From: Methylobacterium sp. 17Sr1-1 | GTDB taxonomy: Bacteria; Pseudomonadota; Alphaproteobacteria; Rhizobiales; Beijerinckiaceae | Reading direction: 5' to 3' | DNA length: 64,000 bases | NCBI RefSeq assembly: GCF_003173775.1 | Contig: NZ_CP029552.1 | Span: forward strand, 397,001 to 461,000 | Shown here: in pieces, positions 29,189 to 39,870 of the stretch | Layout of the letters: each line of letters starts with the position of its first letter | Position numbering within the stretch: the stretch's first letter is position 1 | Program-made: the position numbers and the translations under genes | Notes under the pieces: model-generated | The model's input: the letters and a program-made list of their open reading frames with translations, nothing else | Told to the model about the DNA's origin: nothing | Databases searched by the model: none

Positions 29189-30079
29189 GTGCGGCACAGG
29201 CCGGACTTCGACGACGCTGCCCTGGCGCGGGCGGCTCACGCTCTCAGGAAGGATCTTTTACAGGATCTTGGCCCGATCGAGCCGCTGGTGCCGCGGCCCC
29301 TGGCGCGCGCGACCCCGCGCCGATCCTGGTGCCGGCGCGTCGCCGGGCGGACGGTCGGCGCCGCGGCAGTGATCGCGCTCCTGAGCGTGCTCGCGAGCGA
29401 GCGGCGCCTCGCCGACCCGCCGCTGCCTGATCAGGCGGCCTTCGTGCCGCGCTACGCCGCCCCCGCGGTGGCTCCGCCGGTCTGGAGCGAGGTGGCGGCC
29501 GACCGCTACCGCCTCGGCGAGGCGACCGGCCGTGCCCGGACGATGGCCGGCCTGCGGGAGGATACGCTGACCGCCGGCGCCTTCGCGGTGCAGGAGGCGC
29601 CGTACCTGCGCCTCGTCGCCGTCGAGACGGCGGAGCCGGACGGGGAGGGGAGCCTGTTCGTCACCCTGGCGCGTCGGGCCGCGGAAGCCGGCGGCCTCTC
29701 GGTGGCGCGCACCGGCGAGCGCGGTCAGCTCGCGACGCGGTTCGGTGCCCTCGACACCGTCGACGCGGCCCTCGTCGATGCGGAGAGCCGGCGCGCCTGC
29801 ACGGCGTTCCGTCTCAACGCCGCCCTGCGGCTCGAGGGCTGGCTGTGCGCGCCGCTCGGGCAGCTCCCCGAGCCGCAGGCGGTCGCCTGCACGGTCGACC
29901 GGCTCGGCGCCCTGCCGGGGGCGCACGTCGCCCCGCCGGTCGCCGCGATGCTGGCGCAAGCCCGGATGGCGGCCTGCCCACCGGAGGATCCGGCCACCAC
30001 CGCGGCGGTGCCGGCGCCCCGCAGGGCGGTTCGAACGAATGCGGCGAGAGTGCGGCATTCGCGACCAGCTTCGCCGTGA
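29189..30079 (+). CDS. Hypothetical single-pass membrane protein
   Basis: This 296-residue protein is not recognised. It has an N-terminal cytoplasmic part with RKDLLQDLGPIEPLVPRP, one hydrophobic segment near residues 58-73 (GAAAVIALLSVLAS), and a periplasmic domain rich in Ala and Arg with two or three Cys residues. The sense of the domain, with VDTVDAALVDAESRRACTAFRLN, suggests a structured periplasmic sensor or scaffold, but no enzyme motif is seen. The GTG at 29189 has GGAGGA eight bases upstream and is preferred to the in-frame ATG at 29141. It lies downstream of the asd leader on the opposite strand. Confidence 0.65.
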   Translation: MRHRPDFDDAALARAAHALRKDLLQDLGPIEPLVPRPLARATPRRSWCRRVAGRTVGAAAVIALLSVLASERRLADPPLPDQAAFVPRYAAPAVAPPVWSEVAADRYRLGEATGRARTMAGLREDTLTAGAFAVQEAPYLRLVAVETAEPDGEGSLFVTLARRAAEAGGLSVARTGERGQLATRFGALDTVDAALVDAESRRACTAFRLNAALRLEGWLCAPLGQLPEPQAVACTVDRLGALPGAHVAPPVAAMLAQARMAACPPEDPATTAAVPAPRRAVRTNAARVRHSRPASP

Positions 30080-30176
30080 GCGGGAACCTCGGCCGCGCTC
30101 GCACGTCTCTTTCCACAACGGCGTCGTTTCTTAACGAGTGCGGCGCTACCCTGGCGATGTTCATCAAAGGTGCGTC

Positions 30177-30590
30177 ATGCGCTTCCAGACTCTCGCCCTG
30201 ACCGGGCTCCTCTCCCTCGCGGCCCTGGGCGCCGGCACCGCCGCCTCGCAGGCGCAGGACAGCTACGTCATCCGCAGCTCCCGGGACGGCCAGGGCCTCG
30301 CGATCCGCGTGCGCCCGCGCAGCTGGCTCGATGCCGGCAACGTGGTCGAGGCGAATTCGGGCGCGACCGGCAACCCGGCCACCAACCCGCACTTCATCAC
30401 TGCGTCCTACCTGAACTCGCCGCCCTACATCGCCAACCGCGAGCGCTTCGGCGGCGCCGGCATCCTCCCCGACCCGATCACCAACGGCCCGTTCATCGGC
30501 GCCCGGCGCAGCGCCGTCACGGTGGACCTGTCGGCGATCGACTACCTCGACCCGACCTCGCCGCTGTCGCGGGCGCGCTACGGGTACTGA
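30177..30590 (+). CDS. Small secreted hypothetical protein
   Basis: The 137-residue protein has a clear signal peptide (MRFQTLALTGLLSLAALGAG, cleavage near ASQAQD). The mature part of about 110 residues has RVRPRSWLDAGNVVE, HFITASYLNSPPYIANRERFGG and a C-terminal SRARYGY. I do not recognise a family, although similar short periplasmic proteins are common in Methylobacterium-type genomes. The ATG at 30177 is chosen because it puts the signal peptide first. A strong terminator follows at 30618. Confidence 0.7.
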   Translation: MRFQTLALTGLLSLAALGAGTAASQAQDSYVIRSSRDGQGLAIRVRPRSWLDAGNVVEANSGATGNPATNPHFITASYLNSPPYIANRERFGGAGILPDPITNGPFIGARRSAVTVDLSAIDYLDPTSPLSRARYGY

Positions 30591-30617
30591 GCGGATCACG
30601 GCCTCTGGACGTGCGAC

Positions 30618-30644
30618 GGGCCCCGCGAGGGGCCCGTTTCGTTT
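30618..30644 (+). terminator. Rho-independent terminator
   Basis: GGGCCCC (30618-30624) pairs with GGGGCCC (30629-30635) around GCGA and is followed by GTTTCGTTTG. It ends the transcript of the small secreted protein. Confidence 0.8.
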
Positions 30645-30682
30645 GTGACGTGTGATGCACCACGTTGCAGTCCTGAGCGCTA

Positions 30683-30866
30683 CCCTTTCCCGGACGACTG
30701 AAACAAAGTGGAAGGAGATCCGGGATCCAGGGGAGAAAGTGCCGCGAAGCGGCTCTATTTTTGCACCGCTGTAACCATGCGGTCGCTTCGCGAATCTCGT
30801 GCTGGTTCCCGGATCTCCTTCCGCTGACGCTCCGGTCGTGCAGGCCCGTTCGGGCCCGGAAAGGGG
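30683..30866. repeat. Intergenic inverted repeat, family C copy 1
   Basis: This element starts CCCTTTCCCGGACGACTGA, contains GGAAGGAGATCCGGGATCC and GTGCCGCGAAGCGGCTCT, and ends with the mirrored CCCGGATCTCCTTCCGCTGA and GGGCCCGGAAAGGG. A second copy is at 47888-48057. Most of the 291-base gap 30591-30881 is this repeat. Confidence 0.85.
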
Positions 30867-30881
30867 AGCCTGGAGAGAGGC

Positions 30882-31460
30882 CTACCGCTCCTCCGCCTTC
30901 ACCCACTTGATCACCCGCGGCGGCTCATACGCCCGGATCCGCGCCACGAGGTCCGCCGGCTCGGTGCCGACGATCAGCATCGCCCGGTGCGGCGCGCGCA
31001 CGAAGCCCTCGGCCACCACGGAATCGAGGAAGCCGAGCAGCCCGTCGTAGAAGCCGCCTGCATTGAACACCGCGAGCGGCTTTCCGTGATAGCCGAGCTG
31101 CCCCCAGGTCCAGACCTCGAACATCTCCTCGAAGGTGCCGAGCCCCCCGGGCAGCGCCACGAAGCCGTCGGCGCGGTCGGCCATCATGGCCTTGCGCTCG
31201 TGCATCGAGGCGACGACGTGCTGTTCGGTCAGCCCGAGATGCGCGGTCTCCTTCTCGACGAGGGATTTCGGGATGATCCCCGTCACCCGGCCGCCGGCTG
31301 ACAGCGCGCCGTCGGCGACCGCCCCCATCAGCCCGACCTTGCCGCCGCCATAGACCAGCTCGATCCCGCTTTCCGCGAAGTGGCGCCCGAGCGCGGTCGC
31401 CGCCTCGCGGTAGAGCGGGCGGGCCCCGTCGCTGGAGCCGCAGAACACGCACAGGCGCAT
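30882..31460 (-). CDS. LOG family protein (TIGR00730 Rossmann-fold)
   Basis: The 192-residue protein matches the lysine-decarboxylase-like LOG family. The defining motif [12 protein letters not shown] is at about residue 105-116, with [18 protein letters not shown] near residue 37 and FCGSSDG at the N-terminus. LOG enzymes hydrolyse nucleoside 5'-monophosphates such as cytokinin ribotides to free bases. In plant-associated bacteria this can yield cytokinins, and in others the role may be nucleotide salvage. The ATG at 31460 has GGGAGAA upstream. Confidence 0.9.
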   Translation of the reverse strand: MRLCVFCGSSDGARPLYREAATALGRHFAESGIELVYGGGKVGLMGAVADGALSAGGRVTGIIPKSLVEKETAHLGLTEQHVVASMHERKAMMADRADGFVALPGGLGTFEEMFEVWTWGQLGYHGKPLAVFNAGGFYDGLLGFLDSVVAEGFVRAPHRAMLIVGTEPADLVARIRAYEPPRVIKWVKAEER

Positions 31461-31562
31461 GGTGGTTCTCCCTGGCCGTTGTCGAAGAGACGAGTCGAAG
31501 AGCCGACTTGGGAAAGACTTGGGAAAGAGCGGAGTTGGGATCGATCGTCATCCCGTCCACAA

Positions 31563-31671
31563 CCTCATCCTGAGGTGCGAGTGAAACGAGCCTCGAAGGA
31601 GGCCTCCAGAAGCCTCGGTGATCTCTGGAGCCCTCCTTCGAGGCACGCTTCGCGTGCGCCTCAGGATGAGG
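31563..31671. repeat. Intergenic inverted repeat, family D
   Basis: CCTCATCCTGAGGTGCG at the left and CGCCTCAGGATGAGG at the right are mirrored, and inside CCTCGAAGGAGG and CCCTCCTTCGAGG are also mirrored, so one long branched hairpin is possible. It lies between leuB and the LOG gene. A shorter related stem is at 47672-47706. Confidence 0.85.
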
Positions 31672-31710
31672 TCGCGAGTGGGTAATCCGTTTGAAGCCGT
31701 CGGTGGGCCC

Positions 31711-32817
31711 TCAGCCCGCCAGGGCCTGCAACTCGCGCACGATGGCATCGCCCATCTCGGTGGTGCCGACCGCGTTGGTGCCCGGGCTGGCGATGTCGCG
31801 GGTGCGTGTGCCGCCGGCGAGGGTCCGGGTGATGGCGCTCTCGAGGTGGTCGGCGGCCTCCAGCAGGCCGAACGAGTAGCGCAGCGCCATCGCCAGCGAG
31901 CCGATCATGGCGATCGGGTTGGCGAGGTTCTGGCCGGCGATGTCCGGGGCCGAGCCGTGCACCGGCTCGTAGAGGGCGCGCCGGGTGCCGTTCTCGACCG
32001 CGCCGAGGGAGGCCGAGGGCAGCATGCCGAGCGAGCCGGTCAGCATCGCCGCCACGTCCGACAGGATGTCGCCGAACAGGTTGTCGGTGACGAGCACGTC
32101 GTACTGCTTCGGGTTGCGCACCAGCTGCATGGCGCAGTTGTCGGCGAGCACGTGCTCCAGGCCGACATCGGAATACTGCTCGGCATGGAGCTTGGTCACC
32201 GTCTCCTTCCACAGCACGCCGGTCTTCATGACGTTGTGCTTCTCGGCCGAGGCGACCTTGTTGCGGCGCTTGCGGGCGAGGTCGAAGGCGACGGCGGCGA
32301 TGCGCTCGATCTCGCCGGTGGTGTAGATCTGGGTGTCGATGGCGCGCTTCTGGCCGTCCTCCAGGGTCACGATCTCCTTCGGCTCGCCGAAATAGACGCC
32401 GCCGGTGAGCTCGCGCACGATGACGATGTCGAGACCCTCGACCAGCTCGCGCTTGAGCGCCGAGGCTTCGGCGAGCGCCGGGTAGCAGATCGCCGGGCGG
32501 AGGTTGGCGAACAGGCCCAGATCCTTGCGCAGGCGGAGCAGGCCCGCCTCGGGACGCTTGGCGTAAGGAACGCCGGCCCATTTCGGTCCGCCGACGGCGC
32601 CGAACAGGACCGCGTCGGCGGCCTTGGCGCGGTCCATCGCGGATTCCGAGAGCGGCACGCCGTGGGCGTCGATCGCCGCGCCGCCGACGAGGTCGGTCTC
32701 GGTCTCGAACTGGGCGATGCCGGCGCGGGTGAACCAGCCCAGCACCTTGGAGACTTCCCGCGCCACCTCGGGGCCGATGCCGTCGCCGGGCAGGAGCAGG
32801 ATCTTGTACGTGGCCAT
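31711..32817 (-). CDS. leuB: 3-isopropylmalate dehydrogenase
   Basis: This 368-residue enzyme oxidises and decarboxylates 3-isopropylmalate in leucine synthesis, using NAD. It shows [11 protein letters not shown] near the N-terminus, [33 protein letters not shown], the catalytic Tyr/Lys region, [26 protein letters not shown] for Mg and substrate, and [18 protein letters not shown]. The ATG at 32817 gives the family N-terminus. It is the second gene after a prenyl synthase on the same strand, with a 64-base gap. Confidence 0.96.
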   Translation of the reverse strand: MATYKILLLPGDGIGPEVAREVSKVLGWFTRAGIAQFETETDLVGGAAIDAHGVPLSESAMDRAKAADAVLFGAVGGPKWAGVPYAKRPEAGLLRLRKDLGLFANLRPAICYPALAEASALKRELVEGLDIVIVRELTGGVYFGEPKEIVTLEDGQKRAIDTQIYTTGEIERIAAVAFDLARKRRNKVASAEKHNVMKTGVLWKETVTKLHAEQYSDVGLEHVLADNCAMQLVRNPKQYDVLVTDNLFGDILSDVAAMLTGSLGMLPSASLGAVENGTRRALYEPVHGSAPDIAGQNLANPIAMIGSLAMALRYSFGLLEAADHLESAITRTLAGGTRTRDIASPGTNAVGTTEMGDAIVRELQALAG

Positions 32818-32881
32818 GGCGTGACCTTCTTCGGAAGAGTGATGGGCGGAGGGCGCGCCTCCGCCGAGATCGGGGAGCGGT

Positions 32882-33823
32882 TTAAGACTTGCGGGCGACG
32901 GTGAAGCGGGCGGCCTCGCAGAGCGTCGCGGCGGCCTCGCCCCAGGGCTTGAGGGCGGTCTCGCACTCGGCGACCAGGCGCTCGCATTCGGCCCGCGCCC
33001 CGTCGAGGCCGAGGCGATCGACGAGGGTCGCCTTGCCGGCATCCTTGTCCTTGCCGGTGCGCTTGCCCATCGCCTCCGAGGAGGCCTCGCGGTCGAGGAT
33101 GTCGTCGGCGACCTGGAAGGCCTGGCCGAGCGCCCGGCCATACGCGAGGAGCGCCCGGCGCTCTTCGGGCGAGGCGCCGCCGACGAGCGCGCCGGCATCG
33201 ACCGAGAAGGCCAGGATCGCGCCGGTCTTCATCGCCTGAAGCTGGAGCGTGGCATCGACGTCGAGGTTGGCCGGGCCGAAGCGCCCCTCCGCCCCGAGGT
33301 CGAGGAGCTGGCCGCCGACCATGCCGCCGAGGCCGGAGGCGCGCGCGAGGCCGAGCACCAATTCGGAGCGGATCAGCGGGTCGGCCTGCCAGGCCGGATC
33401 GGCGACGATCTCGAAGGCGAGGGTCTGGAGAGCGTCGCCGACCAGGATCGCGGTCGCCTCGTCGTACTTCTTGTGCACGGTCGGCTGGCCGCGGCGCAGG
33501 TCGTCGTCGTCCATCGCCGGCAGGTCGTCGTGGACGAGCGAGTAGCAATGCACCAGCTCGACCCCGGCGCCGGCGGCCATCGCGCCCTCGAACGGGCCGC
33601 CGAGCATCCGGGCGGTCTCGATGGCCAGGAACGGGCGCAGGCGCTTGCCGCCGTTGAGCACGGCGTGGCGCATCGCCTCCATCAGGCGGGGTGGCCGGGC
33701 GATCTCGCCGGCCTGCACCGCGTCGCCGAGGCGCTCGGCGAGGAAGCCTTCGACGGTCTTGGCCACGGCCGAGAGCCGCGCCGTGAAATCGCCTGCCTGC
33801 GGGTATCCTGTGGTGCCGGCCAT
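32882..33823 (-). CDS. ispA: Polyprenyl (farnesyl) diphosphate synthase
   Basis: The 313-residue protein condenses isopentenyl diphosphate with allylic diphosphates. The first aspartate-rich motif is [16 protein letters not shown] and the second is VADDILD, with GGKRLRPFL near residue 60. The spacing in the first motif is that of short-chain (farnesyl or geranylgeranyl) synthases of the IspA group. The ATG at 33823 has AGGAAAA ahead of it and gives a normal length; an ATG at 33880 is also in frame. It lies upstream of leuB and divergent from mtgA. Confidence 0.9.
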   Translation of the reverse strand: MAGTTGYPQAGDFTARLSAVAKTVEGFLAERLGDAVQAGEIARPPRLMEAMRHAVLNGGKRLRPFLAIETARMLGGPFEGAMAAGAGVELVHCYSLVHDDLPAMDDDDLRRGQPTVHKKYDEATAILVGDALQTLAFEIVADPAWQADPLIRSELVLGLARASGLGGMVGGQLLDLGAEGRFGPANLDVDATLQLQAMKTGAILAFSVDAGALVGGASPEERRALLAYGRALGQAFQVADDILDREASSEAMGKRTGKDKDAGKATLVDRLGLDGARAECERLVAECETALKPWGEAAATLCEAARFTVARKS

Positions 33824-33957
33824 CGTATTTTCCTGGGGACGGCCCGGCGTCGTATCCTGCGGGGCCCGCGTTGACGTCATGGTGGCCTCGCCGACGGGCA
33901 CGCCGAGAGGAGGAGCGAATTCAGGAGCCGCGCGTCACGGCGGACAGCCAGGGAGGC

Positions 33958-34677
33958 GTGCCGCAGCCGCTGCGGGGCTTGGTCCCGGCGAGCGCGCCGC
34001 CGGTCCGGGCCCGCGGGCGGCGGCTCTTGCGCGCCGTGCTTCTGGTGCCCGTCATGGCGGTCGTCCTCGTCCTGGTCCTGGCGCTCGTCTATCGCGCGCT
34101 GACCCCGCCCTCAACCCTGATGCTCGGCCGCTGGGCCACGCTCCAGCCGGTGACCCGCGAGGTCGTGCCGCTGGAGGCGATCGCGCCGGCCCTGGTCCAG
34201 GGGGTGGTGGCCTCCGAGGATCAGCGCCTGTGCCTGCATAACGGGGTCGACTGGGACGCCCTGTGGAGCGTGGTCGACGACGAGGACGGCCCGAGCCGCG
34301 GCGCCTCGACGGTGACGATGCAGACGGTGAAGAACGTCTTCCTGTGGCCGGGCCGCTCCTATCTGCGGAAAGCCCTGGAGATCCCGCTCGCCCTGATGGC
34401 CGATGGGGTGTGGGGCAAGCGCCGGACGATGGAGATCTACCTCAACGTCGCCGAGTGGGGGGAGGGGATTTTCGGGGCGGAAGCCGCCGCCCGGCACTGG
34501 TTCGGCAAGTCGGCCCGCGACCTCACCCGGGGCGAGGCGGCCCTGCTGGTCGCCGCCCTGCCGAACCCGATCCTGCGCAACCCGCGCCGGCCGACCCGGG
34601 CCTTGCGGGCGCTCGCCGGGCGGATCCAGGGGCGGACGAGCGGCATCGGGGGGTTGAGCCAGTGCGTGCGGCCGTGA
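33958..34677 (+). CDS. mtgA: Monofunctional peptidoglycan transglycosylase
   Basis: This GT51 enzyme polymerises lipid II into glycan strands at the inner membrane. It has one membrane anchor (RLLRAVLLVPVMAVVLVLVL) and the glycosyltransferase motifs ASEDQRLCLHNGVDW with the catalytic Glu, GASTVTMQTVKNVFLW, GKRRTMEIYLNVAEWGEGIFG and AARHWFGKSA. The start is uncertain: no ATG is available, a TTG lies at 33871 and a GTG at 33958, and GAGGAGGAG at 33908 is well placed for neither. The GTG gives 239 residues, the family length, so I use it. There is no transpeptidase domain. Confidence 0.88.
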   Translation: MPQPLRGLVPASAPPVRARGRRLLRAVLLVPVMAVVLVLVLALVYRALTPPSTLMLGRWATLQPVTREVVPLEAIAPALVQGVVASEDQRLCLHNGVDWDALWSVVDDEDGPSRGASTVTMQTVKNVFLWPGRSYLRKALEIPLALMADGVWGKRRTMEIYLNVAEWGEGIFGAEAAARHWFGKSARDLTRGEAALLVAALPNPILRNPRRPTRALRALAGRIQGRTSGIGGLSQCVRP

Positions 34678-34808
34678 GCCGGCGAACCAGACCGGCCCGC
34701 GCGACTTTCCCTCGAGGCCGCCCGGAACGGGGCTGGCGCGGCGGCCTTTCCCCCCGTAACACCGGCCCCGCCCGCCCCCTGCGGCGCGGCCCTTACAAGG
34801 GAAGCACG

Positions 34809-35150
34809 ATGTTCACTCTCGAGATCGACGGCACGCCCGTCGCCATCATCCGGTCGAACGAGGAACGGGCCCGGGAGCTTCTCGAGGTCGAGGGCTTTCA
34901 GGACGACCTGCGCACCATGAAGAGCGACGGCCGGCCGCTGTGGTCGGGCAAGGCCGAATCGCTGAAGCTGCGCCCCGCCACCGAGGACGAAGTCGAGACC
35001 TTCGAAGACTCGATGGACGAGGAGGATTTCGAGGACGAGGACGAGCCCAAGGCCGCCAACGACAGCCAGGGCGAGACCGACGACGAGGACGAGGAGGACG
35101 ACGTCGACATCCTGTTCCTGGTCGATATCGACGACGAGGACGAGGAGTAA
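34809..35150 (+). CDS. Acidic conserved hypothetical protein
   Basis: The 113-residue protein has an ordered N-terminal half of about 65 residues beginning MFTLEIDGTPVAIIRSNEE. The second half is very acidic: runs of Glu and Asp continue to the C-terminus and are interrupted by VDILFLVDID. No enzyme motif is seen. Acidic tails of this type often bind basic partners or act as intrinsically disordered regulators. The ATG at 34809 follows AAGGGAAG. The strong terminator at 35205 shows that it is the last gene of its transcript. Confidence 0.75.
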   Translation: MFTLEIDGTPVAIIRSNEERARELLEVEGFQDDLRTMKSDGRPLWSGKAESLKLRPATEDEVETFEDSMDEEDFEDEDEPKAANDSQGETDDEDEEDDVDILFLVDIDDEDEE

Positions 35151-35204
35151 GGCTTAAAAAGCCTCGCGGCCGGCGTCGCGCCGGCCGCACCGTCTCGCGT
35201 GCGA

Positions 35205-35234
35205 GCCCGCTCCGGCGACGGAGCGGGCCTTCTT
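35205..35234 (+). terminator. Rho-independent terminator
   Basis: GCCCGCTCC (35205-35213) pairs with GGAGCGGGC (35220-35228) and is followed by CTTCTT. A second hairpin GCGGCCGGCG/CGCCGGCCGC lies just upstream at 35166-35188. Together they separate the acidic-protein gene from convergent argG. Confidence 0.8.
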
Positions 35235-35238
35235 GTCG

Positions 35239-36480
<1,242 letters not shown>

Positions 36481-36669
36481 GCGGGGCGGGCCTCGAGGAT
36501 AAGGGAGCTGACGAATGCGCGCGGGCTTAACAGCCCGGCCCGGCCCCGTGCAACCGCGCTGCCAAAGTTCCGTCCCCGGCCCGTGGCGATGCGACGCCCG
36601 GGGCGGCGCTTGTGGGCCGGGCCCGCGGACGCGAAGGTGCCGGACCAGTCCAACGCCAAGAGGGGTGCG

Positions 36670-37296
36670 ATGCCGCGCCGGCCCACGCTCGAATTCTGGT
36701 TCGAGTTCGCATCCACCTATTCCTACCTCGCCGCGATGCGGATCGAGGCGCTGGCCGAGACGGCCGGCGTTGCCGTGCGCTGGCGCCCGTTCCTGCTCGG
36801 GCCGGTCTTCGCCGCGCAGGGGTGGACCTCCTCGCCGTTCAACCTCTACCCGGCCAAGGGCCGCCACATGTGGCGGGACCTCGCCCGCGAGGCCGCCCGC
36901 CTCGGCCTGCCGCCGCTGGTGCGGCCGGAGAGCTTCCCGCAGAACAGCCTCTCGGCGACCCGGGTCGCGGTCCACGGCGCCGAGGAGCCGTGGATCGGCG
37001 CCTATGTGCGGGCGGTCTACACGGCGGAATTTGCACAGGGCCAGTCGATCGCCGAGCCCGCGGCGATCTCCGCCCTCCTCAACGGCCTCGGCCTCGACGG
37101 CCCGGCGCTGATCCGCGCCTCGACCCAGGAGCCGGTGAAGAGCCGCCTGCGCTCGATCGGCGAGGAGGCGAAGTCCCGCGGCCTGTTCGGCGCCCCGAGC
37201 TTCCTCACCGAGGACGGCGAGCTGTTCTGGGGCAACGACCGGCTGGAGCAGGCCTTGGACTGGGCGGTGGGGGAGCGGCCGGCGGGATTGCGCTGA
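36670..37296 (+). CDS. DsbA-family 2-hydroxychromene-2-carboxylate isomerase
   Basis: The 208-residue protein resembles the NahD/kappa-class thioredoxin-fold isomerases. The N-terminal [19 protein letters not shown] replaces the CxxC of DsbA by Ser-Thr-Tyr-Ser, and the C-terminal [22 protein letters not shown] carries the cis-Pro and the family GAPSF motif. Family members act on naphthalene breakdown products or on glutathione conjugates. No naphthalene pathway is nearby, so the true substrate is unknown. The ATG at 36670 follows AGAGGGG. It converges with the DUF421 gene with only five bases between stops. Confidence 0.85.
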   Translation: MPRRPTLEFWFEFASTYSYLAAMRIEALAETAGVAVRWRPFLLGPVFAAQGWTSSPFNLYPAKGRHMWRDLAREAARLGLPPLVRPESFPQNSLSATRVAVHGAEEPWIGAYVRAVYTAEFAQGQSIAEPAAISALLNGLGLDGPALIRASTQEPVKSRLRSIGEEAKSRGLFGAPSFLTEDGELFWGNDRLEQALDWAVGERPAGLR

Positions 37297-37301
37297 AACC
37301 T

Positions 37302-37742
37302 CTACTCCTTCGCCAGGATCGACACCGTGCCGTCGCGCTCGACAATTGCCACTGCAACCTTGTCGAGGTCGTCCAGCTTCTCCTGTCGGGCGGCGGTGCG
37401 GATGTCGGCCTGCTGCATGCGCAGGCGGCGCATCGCGGTCTCGTTCCAGCCGCCATCGCGAAAGACCACGATCGGCGTGCCGTCGACGATGCGCTCGAAC
37501 CAGACGAAGCGCAGCTTCAGCCACGACACCGCGACGTGCATCAGGCCGACGGTGAACAGGGCGCTCATCGCGCCGACGAAGGAGCGGTCGTCGCCGAGCA
37601 CGGCGCTGACCGAGAGGCCGCCGAACAGGAACAGCACCACCATGTCGATCGGCGCCTGCTGGCTCGCGGTGCGGCGCCCGATCAGCCGGATCACGAACAG
37701 CACGATGACGTAGGCCGCCGCGGCCTTGAGGACGGTGTTCAT
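37302..37742 (-). CDS. DUF421 (YetF-type) membrane protein
   Basis: The 146-residue protein has two or three hydrophobic segments ([38 protein letters not shown] and [16 protein letters not shown]), then a cytoplasmic domain with [23 protein letters not shown]. This is the DUF421/YetF arrangement. The function of the family is unknown; some members affect spore or cell-envelope processes. It lies two bases downstream of the following gene, in one operon. Confidence 0.82.
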   Translation of the reverse strand: MNTVLKAAAAYVIVLFVIRLIGRRTASQQAPIDMVVLFLFGGLSVSAVLGDDRSFVGAMSALFTVGLMHVAVSWLKLRFVWFERIVDGTPIVVFRDGGWNETAMRRLRMQQADIRTAARQEKLDDLDKVAVAIVERDGTVSILAKE

Positions 37743-37744
37743 CT

Positions 37745-38266
37745 CTAGGGCACCGCGAATTGCGACCAGGACAGGGTCTCGCCTTCGTCGAGGCGAGCGG
37801 TGAGGGCCACGCCGCCGAGGAAGCTCGGCGAGCCGGTGAAGCGGATCACCGCGTGGGTCTCGCCCGGGATCACCGGGAAGACGAGGCGGATGTTGCTACC
37901 GGCGACCTGCCAGGTCTCGGGCCGCGGGGTGATGCTCTCGAGGCCGAACAGGTCGACGAGCTCCTTGGCGATCGTCACCGCGACCTTGTCGCCGCCGGGC
38001 GGCACCCGGGTGTCGAGGCGCACGATCGTCGGCGCGCCGAAGCGGGCCACCGGCTCGTAATGGATCACGATCGACCCGTCGCCGTTGGCACGGGTGTGCT
38101 CGCTCAACGGGCCGCGCCCGAGGAGCCCGAGGGCGCAGACGAGGACGAAGGCCAGCATCAGCCAGCGCCCGGCCAGCTCGGCCCGGCGCCAGCGATCCTC
38201 GAAGGCGGGATAGAAGCCGGCCGCGATCTCCTCGCGCATCGGCGGATCGTCATGGATGACCTTCAC
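37745..38266 (-). CDS. Hypothetical single-pass membrane protein next to DUF421
   Basis: This 173-residue protein has a short cytoplasmic N-terminus, one hydrophobic segment near residues 33-48 ([15 protein letters not shown]), and a periplasmic beta-rich domain with [17 protein letters not shown] and [20 protein letters not shown] do not recognise a family. The GTG at 38266 has GAGGGGAG upstream and is preferred to the internal ATG at 38239. Its stop is two bases from the DUF421 start, which suggests that the two proteins act together at the membrane. Confidence 0.65.
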   Translation of the reverse strand: MKVIHDDPPMREEIAAGFYPAFEDRWRRAELAGRWLMLAFVLVCALGLLGRGPLSEHTRANGDGSIVIHYEPVARFGAPTIVRLDTRVPPGGDKVAVTIAKELVDLFGLESITPRPETWQVAGSNIRLVFPVIPGETHAVIRFTGSPSFLGGVALTARLDEGETLSWSQFAVP

Positions 38267-38358
38267 GGGGCTCCCCTCGTCGCGGGCAACCCCGGTTTGG
38301 CCGTGTTGCAGGCGACGACATAGTGCCCCAGCGGCAGCCGGCTACCGTGCGGCGGGCC

Positions 38359-39717
38359 TCACGCCCGGGCGGGCACCCCCGGCGAGACCGCCGCGGGCGC
38401 CGGCTCCCGCGCCGCGACCCAGCGCAGGCAGAGGGCGGCGAGCAACATCGGTACGGCGAGCGCCACGCAGTACTCCGCCCGCTCCCAGCCCGCTGCCATC
38501 AGCATTCCGGCGAGGCCCGGCCCGGTGACGGCGCCGAGGCGGCCGACGCTCATGGCGAGCCCGGTGCCGGTGGTGCGCACCGGGGCCGGGAAGATCGGCG
38601 GCACCACCGCGTACATCGCGTTGATCGAGCCGTAGAGGCAGAAGCCGATGGCGAGGGTGGCGGCGAGCAAAGCCGCCGGTGTCGCCGGCACGTGGCCGAA
38701 AGCGGCGGCGGCGAGGAACAGCCCGGCCATGAAGGCGGCGGCGAGCCTGCGCGTCCCGGCGCGGCGGGCGAGGAACCCGAACAGCAGGCAGCCGGCGGCG
38801 CCGCCGAGATTCATCAGCATCGCCCCCGAGATGCCGCCGCTGACGCTCAGGCCCAGCTCGGTCAGCACCTTCGGGGTCCAGCTCAGGAAGAAGTAGCAGG
38901 TCGTCATCACGCAAAAATACGCCGCGCAGGCCGCGAGCGTCCGGCTGCGATAGGGCGGGCGGGTGATGGCCGCGAGGCTGGCGCTGGTCTCGGCCTCCGC
39001 CCGCGACGGTGCCGGCAGGGCTTCGAGCGCCGGGTGCCCGAGGCGCGCCAGCACCCGATTCACCTTCGGCAGCGCGCCGGCCGGGCGGCGGGCGATGAGG
39101 TAATCGAGGGATTCCGGCAGGAAGGCCAGCACCGCCGGCACCAGTGCCAGCGCGATGATCCCGCCGAAGACGTAGACCGAGCGCCAGCCGTAAGCCGCGA
39201 TGAGATAGACCGAGAACGCCCCGCCCAACGTCGCGCCGAGCGGATAGCCGAGCGACATCAGCGAGATCGACAGGTTGCGCCAGCGGTCGGTGGCGTATTC
39301 GGCCACCACGATGTTGACGGTGGCGAGCCCCCCGCCGATGCCGAGCCCGGTGAACAGCCGCACCAGGGCGAGCTCGGTCAGGGTGCGGGTCGCGGCGGCG
39401 GCCAGCATCCCCAGACACAGGATGGCGAGGCAGAGGAGCACGGTGGTGCGCCGGCCGAGCCGGTCGCTCAACGGCGCGATCAGCAGGGCGCCGAGCCCCA
39501 TCCCGGCGAGGCCGGCGCTGAACAGGAGGCCGAGATCGGTGGGCTTCAGCGCGAAGTCCTTGGCGATCGAGGCGGCGGTGAAGGCGACCACCAGGACGTC
39601 GAACCCGTCGAGCGCACAGATCAGCACGCACACTGCGACCGCGGCGACGTGGAACGGGGTCATGGCGCCCTGGCGGATCGCGGCGCGGGGGTCGGTCGGG
39701 TCGGGGGTAAGGGACAT
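38359..39717 (-). CDS. MFS transporter, aromatic acid:H+ symporter family
   Basis: The 452-residue protein has twelve membrane segments and the AAHS-type signature ALDGFDVLVVAFTAASIAKDF in helix 1 and PLSDRLGRRTTVLL between helices 2 and 3. This group imports benzoate, 4-hydroxybenzoate, vanillate or related acids with protons. It is upstream of, and on the same strand as, no other transport gene but lies beside vanB and vanA, so vanillate or a similar methoxylated aromatic acid is the likely substrate. The ATG at 39717 has GGAGGAA upstream. Confidence 0.88.
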   Translation of the reverse strand: MSLTPDPTDPRAAIRQGAMTPFHVAAVAVCVLICALDGFDVLVVAFTAASIAKDFALKPTDLGLLFSAGLAGMGLGALLIAPLSDRLGRRTTVLLCLAILCLGMLAAAATRTLTELALVRLFTGLGIGGGLATVNIVVAEYATDRWRNLSISLMSLGYPLGATLGGAFSVYLIAAYGWRSVYVFGGIIALALVPAVLAFLPESLDYLIARRPAGALPKVNRVLARLGHPALEALPAPSRAEAETSASLAAITRPPYRSRTLAACAAYFCVMTTCYFFLSWTPKVLTELGLSVSGGISGAMLMNLGGAAGCLLFGFLARRAGTRRLAAAFMAGLFLAAAAFGHVPATPAALLAATLAIGFCLYGSINAMYAVVPPIFPAPVRTTGTGLAMSVGRLGAVTGPGLAGMLMAAGWERAEYCVALAVPMLLAALCLRWVAAREPAPAAVSPGVPARA

Positions 39718-39781
39718 GGCGTTCCTCCGAGATGTTTTGATTGTCGTTTTTTGACGATGCTCAGATCATGACACCCACCGC

Positions 39782-39817
39782 GTCATTCCGGGCTCCGCTG
39801 CGCGGCCCCGGAATGAC
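39782..39817. repeat. Intergenic palindrome, family B short version
   Basis: GTCATTCCGGGCTCCGCTG and CGCGGCCCCGGAATGAC form a 36-base near-perfect palindrome. The same sequence forms the ends of the family B elements at 7476-7612 and 53203-53342. It lies between vanB and the MFS gene. Confidence 0.8.
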
Positions 39818-39870
39818 GATGGAGGACGGCGGAAAACGTCGGCGAGACTTCTTTTGCCGAAAGGCGGGCC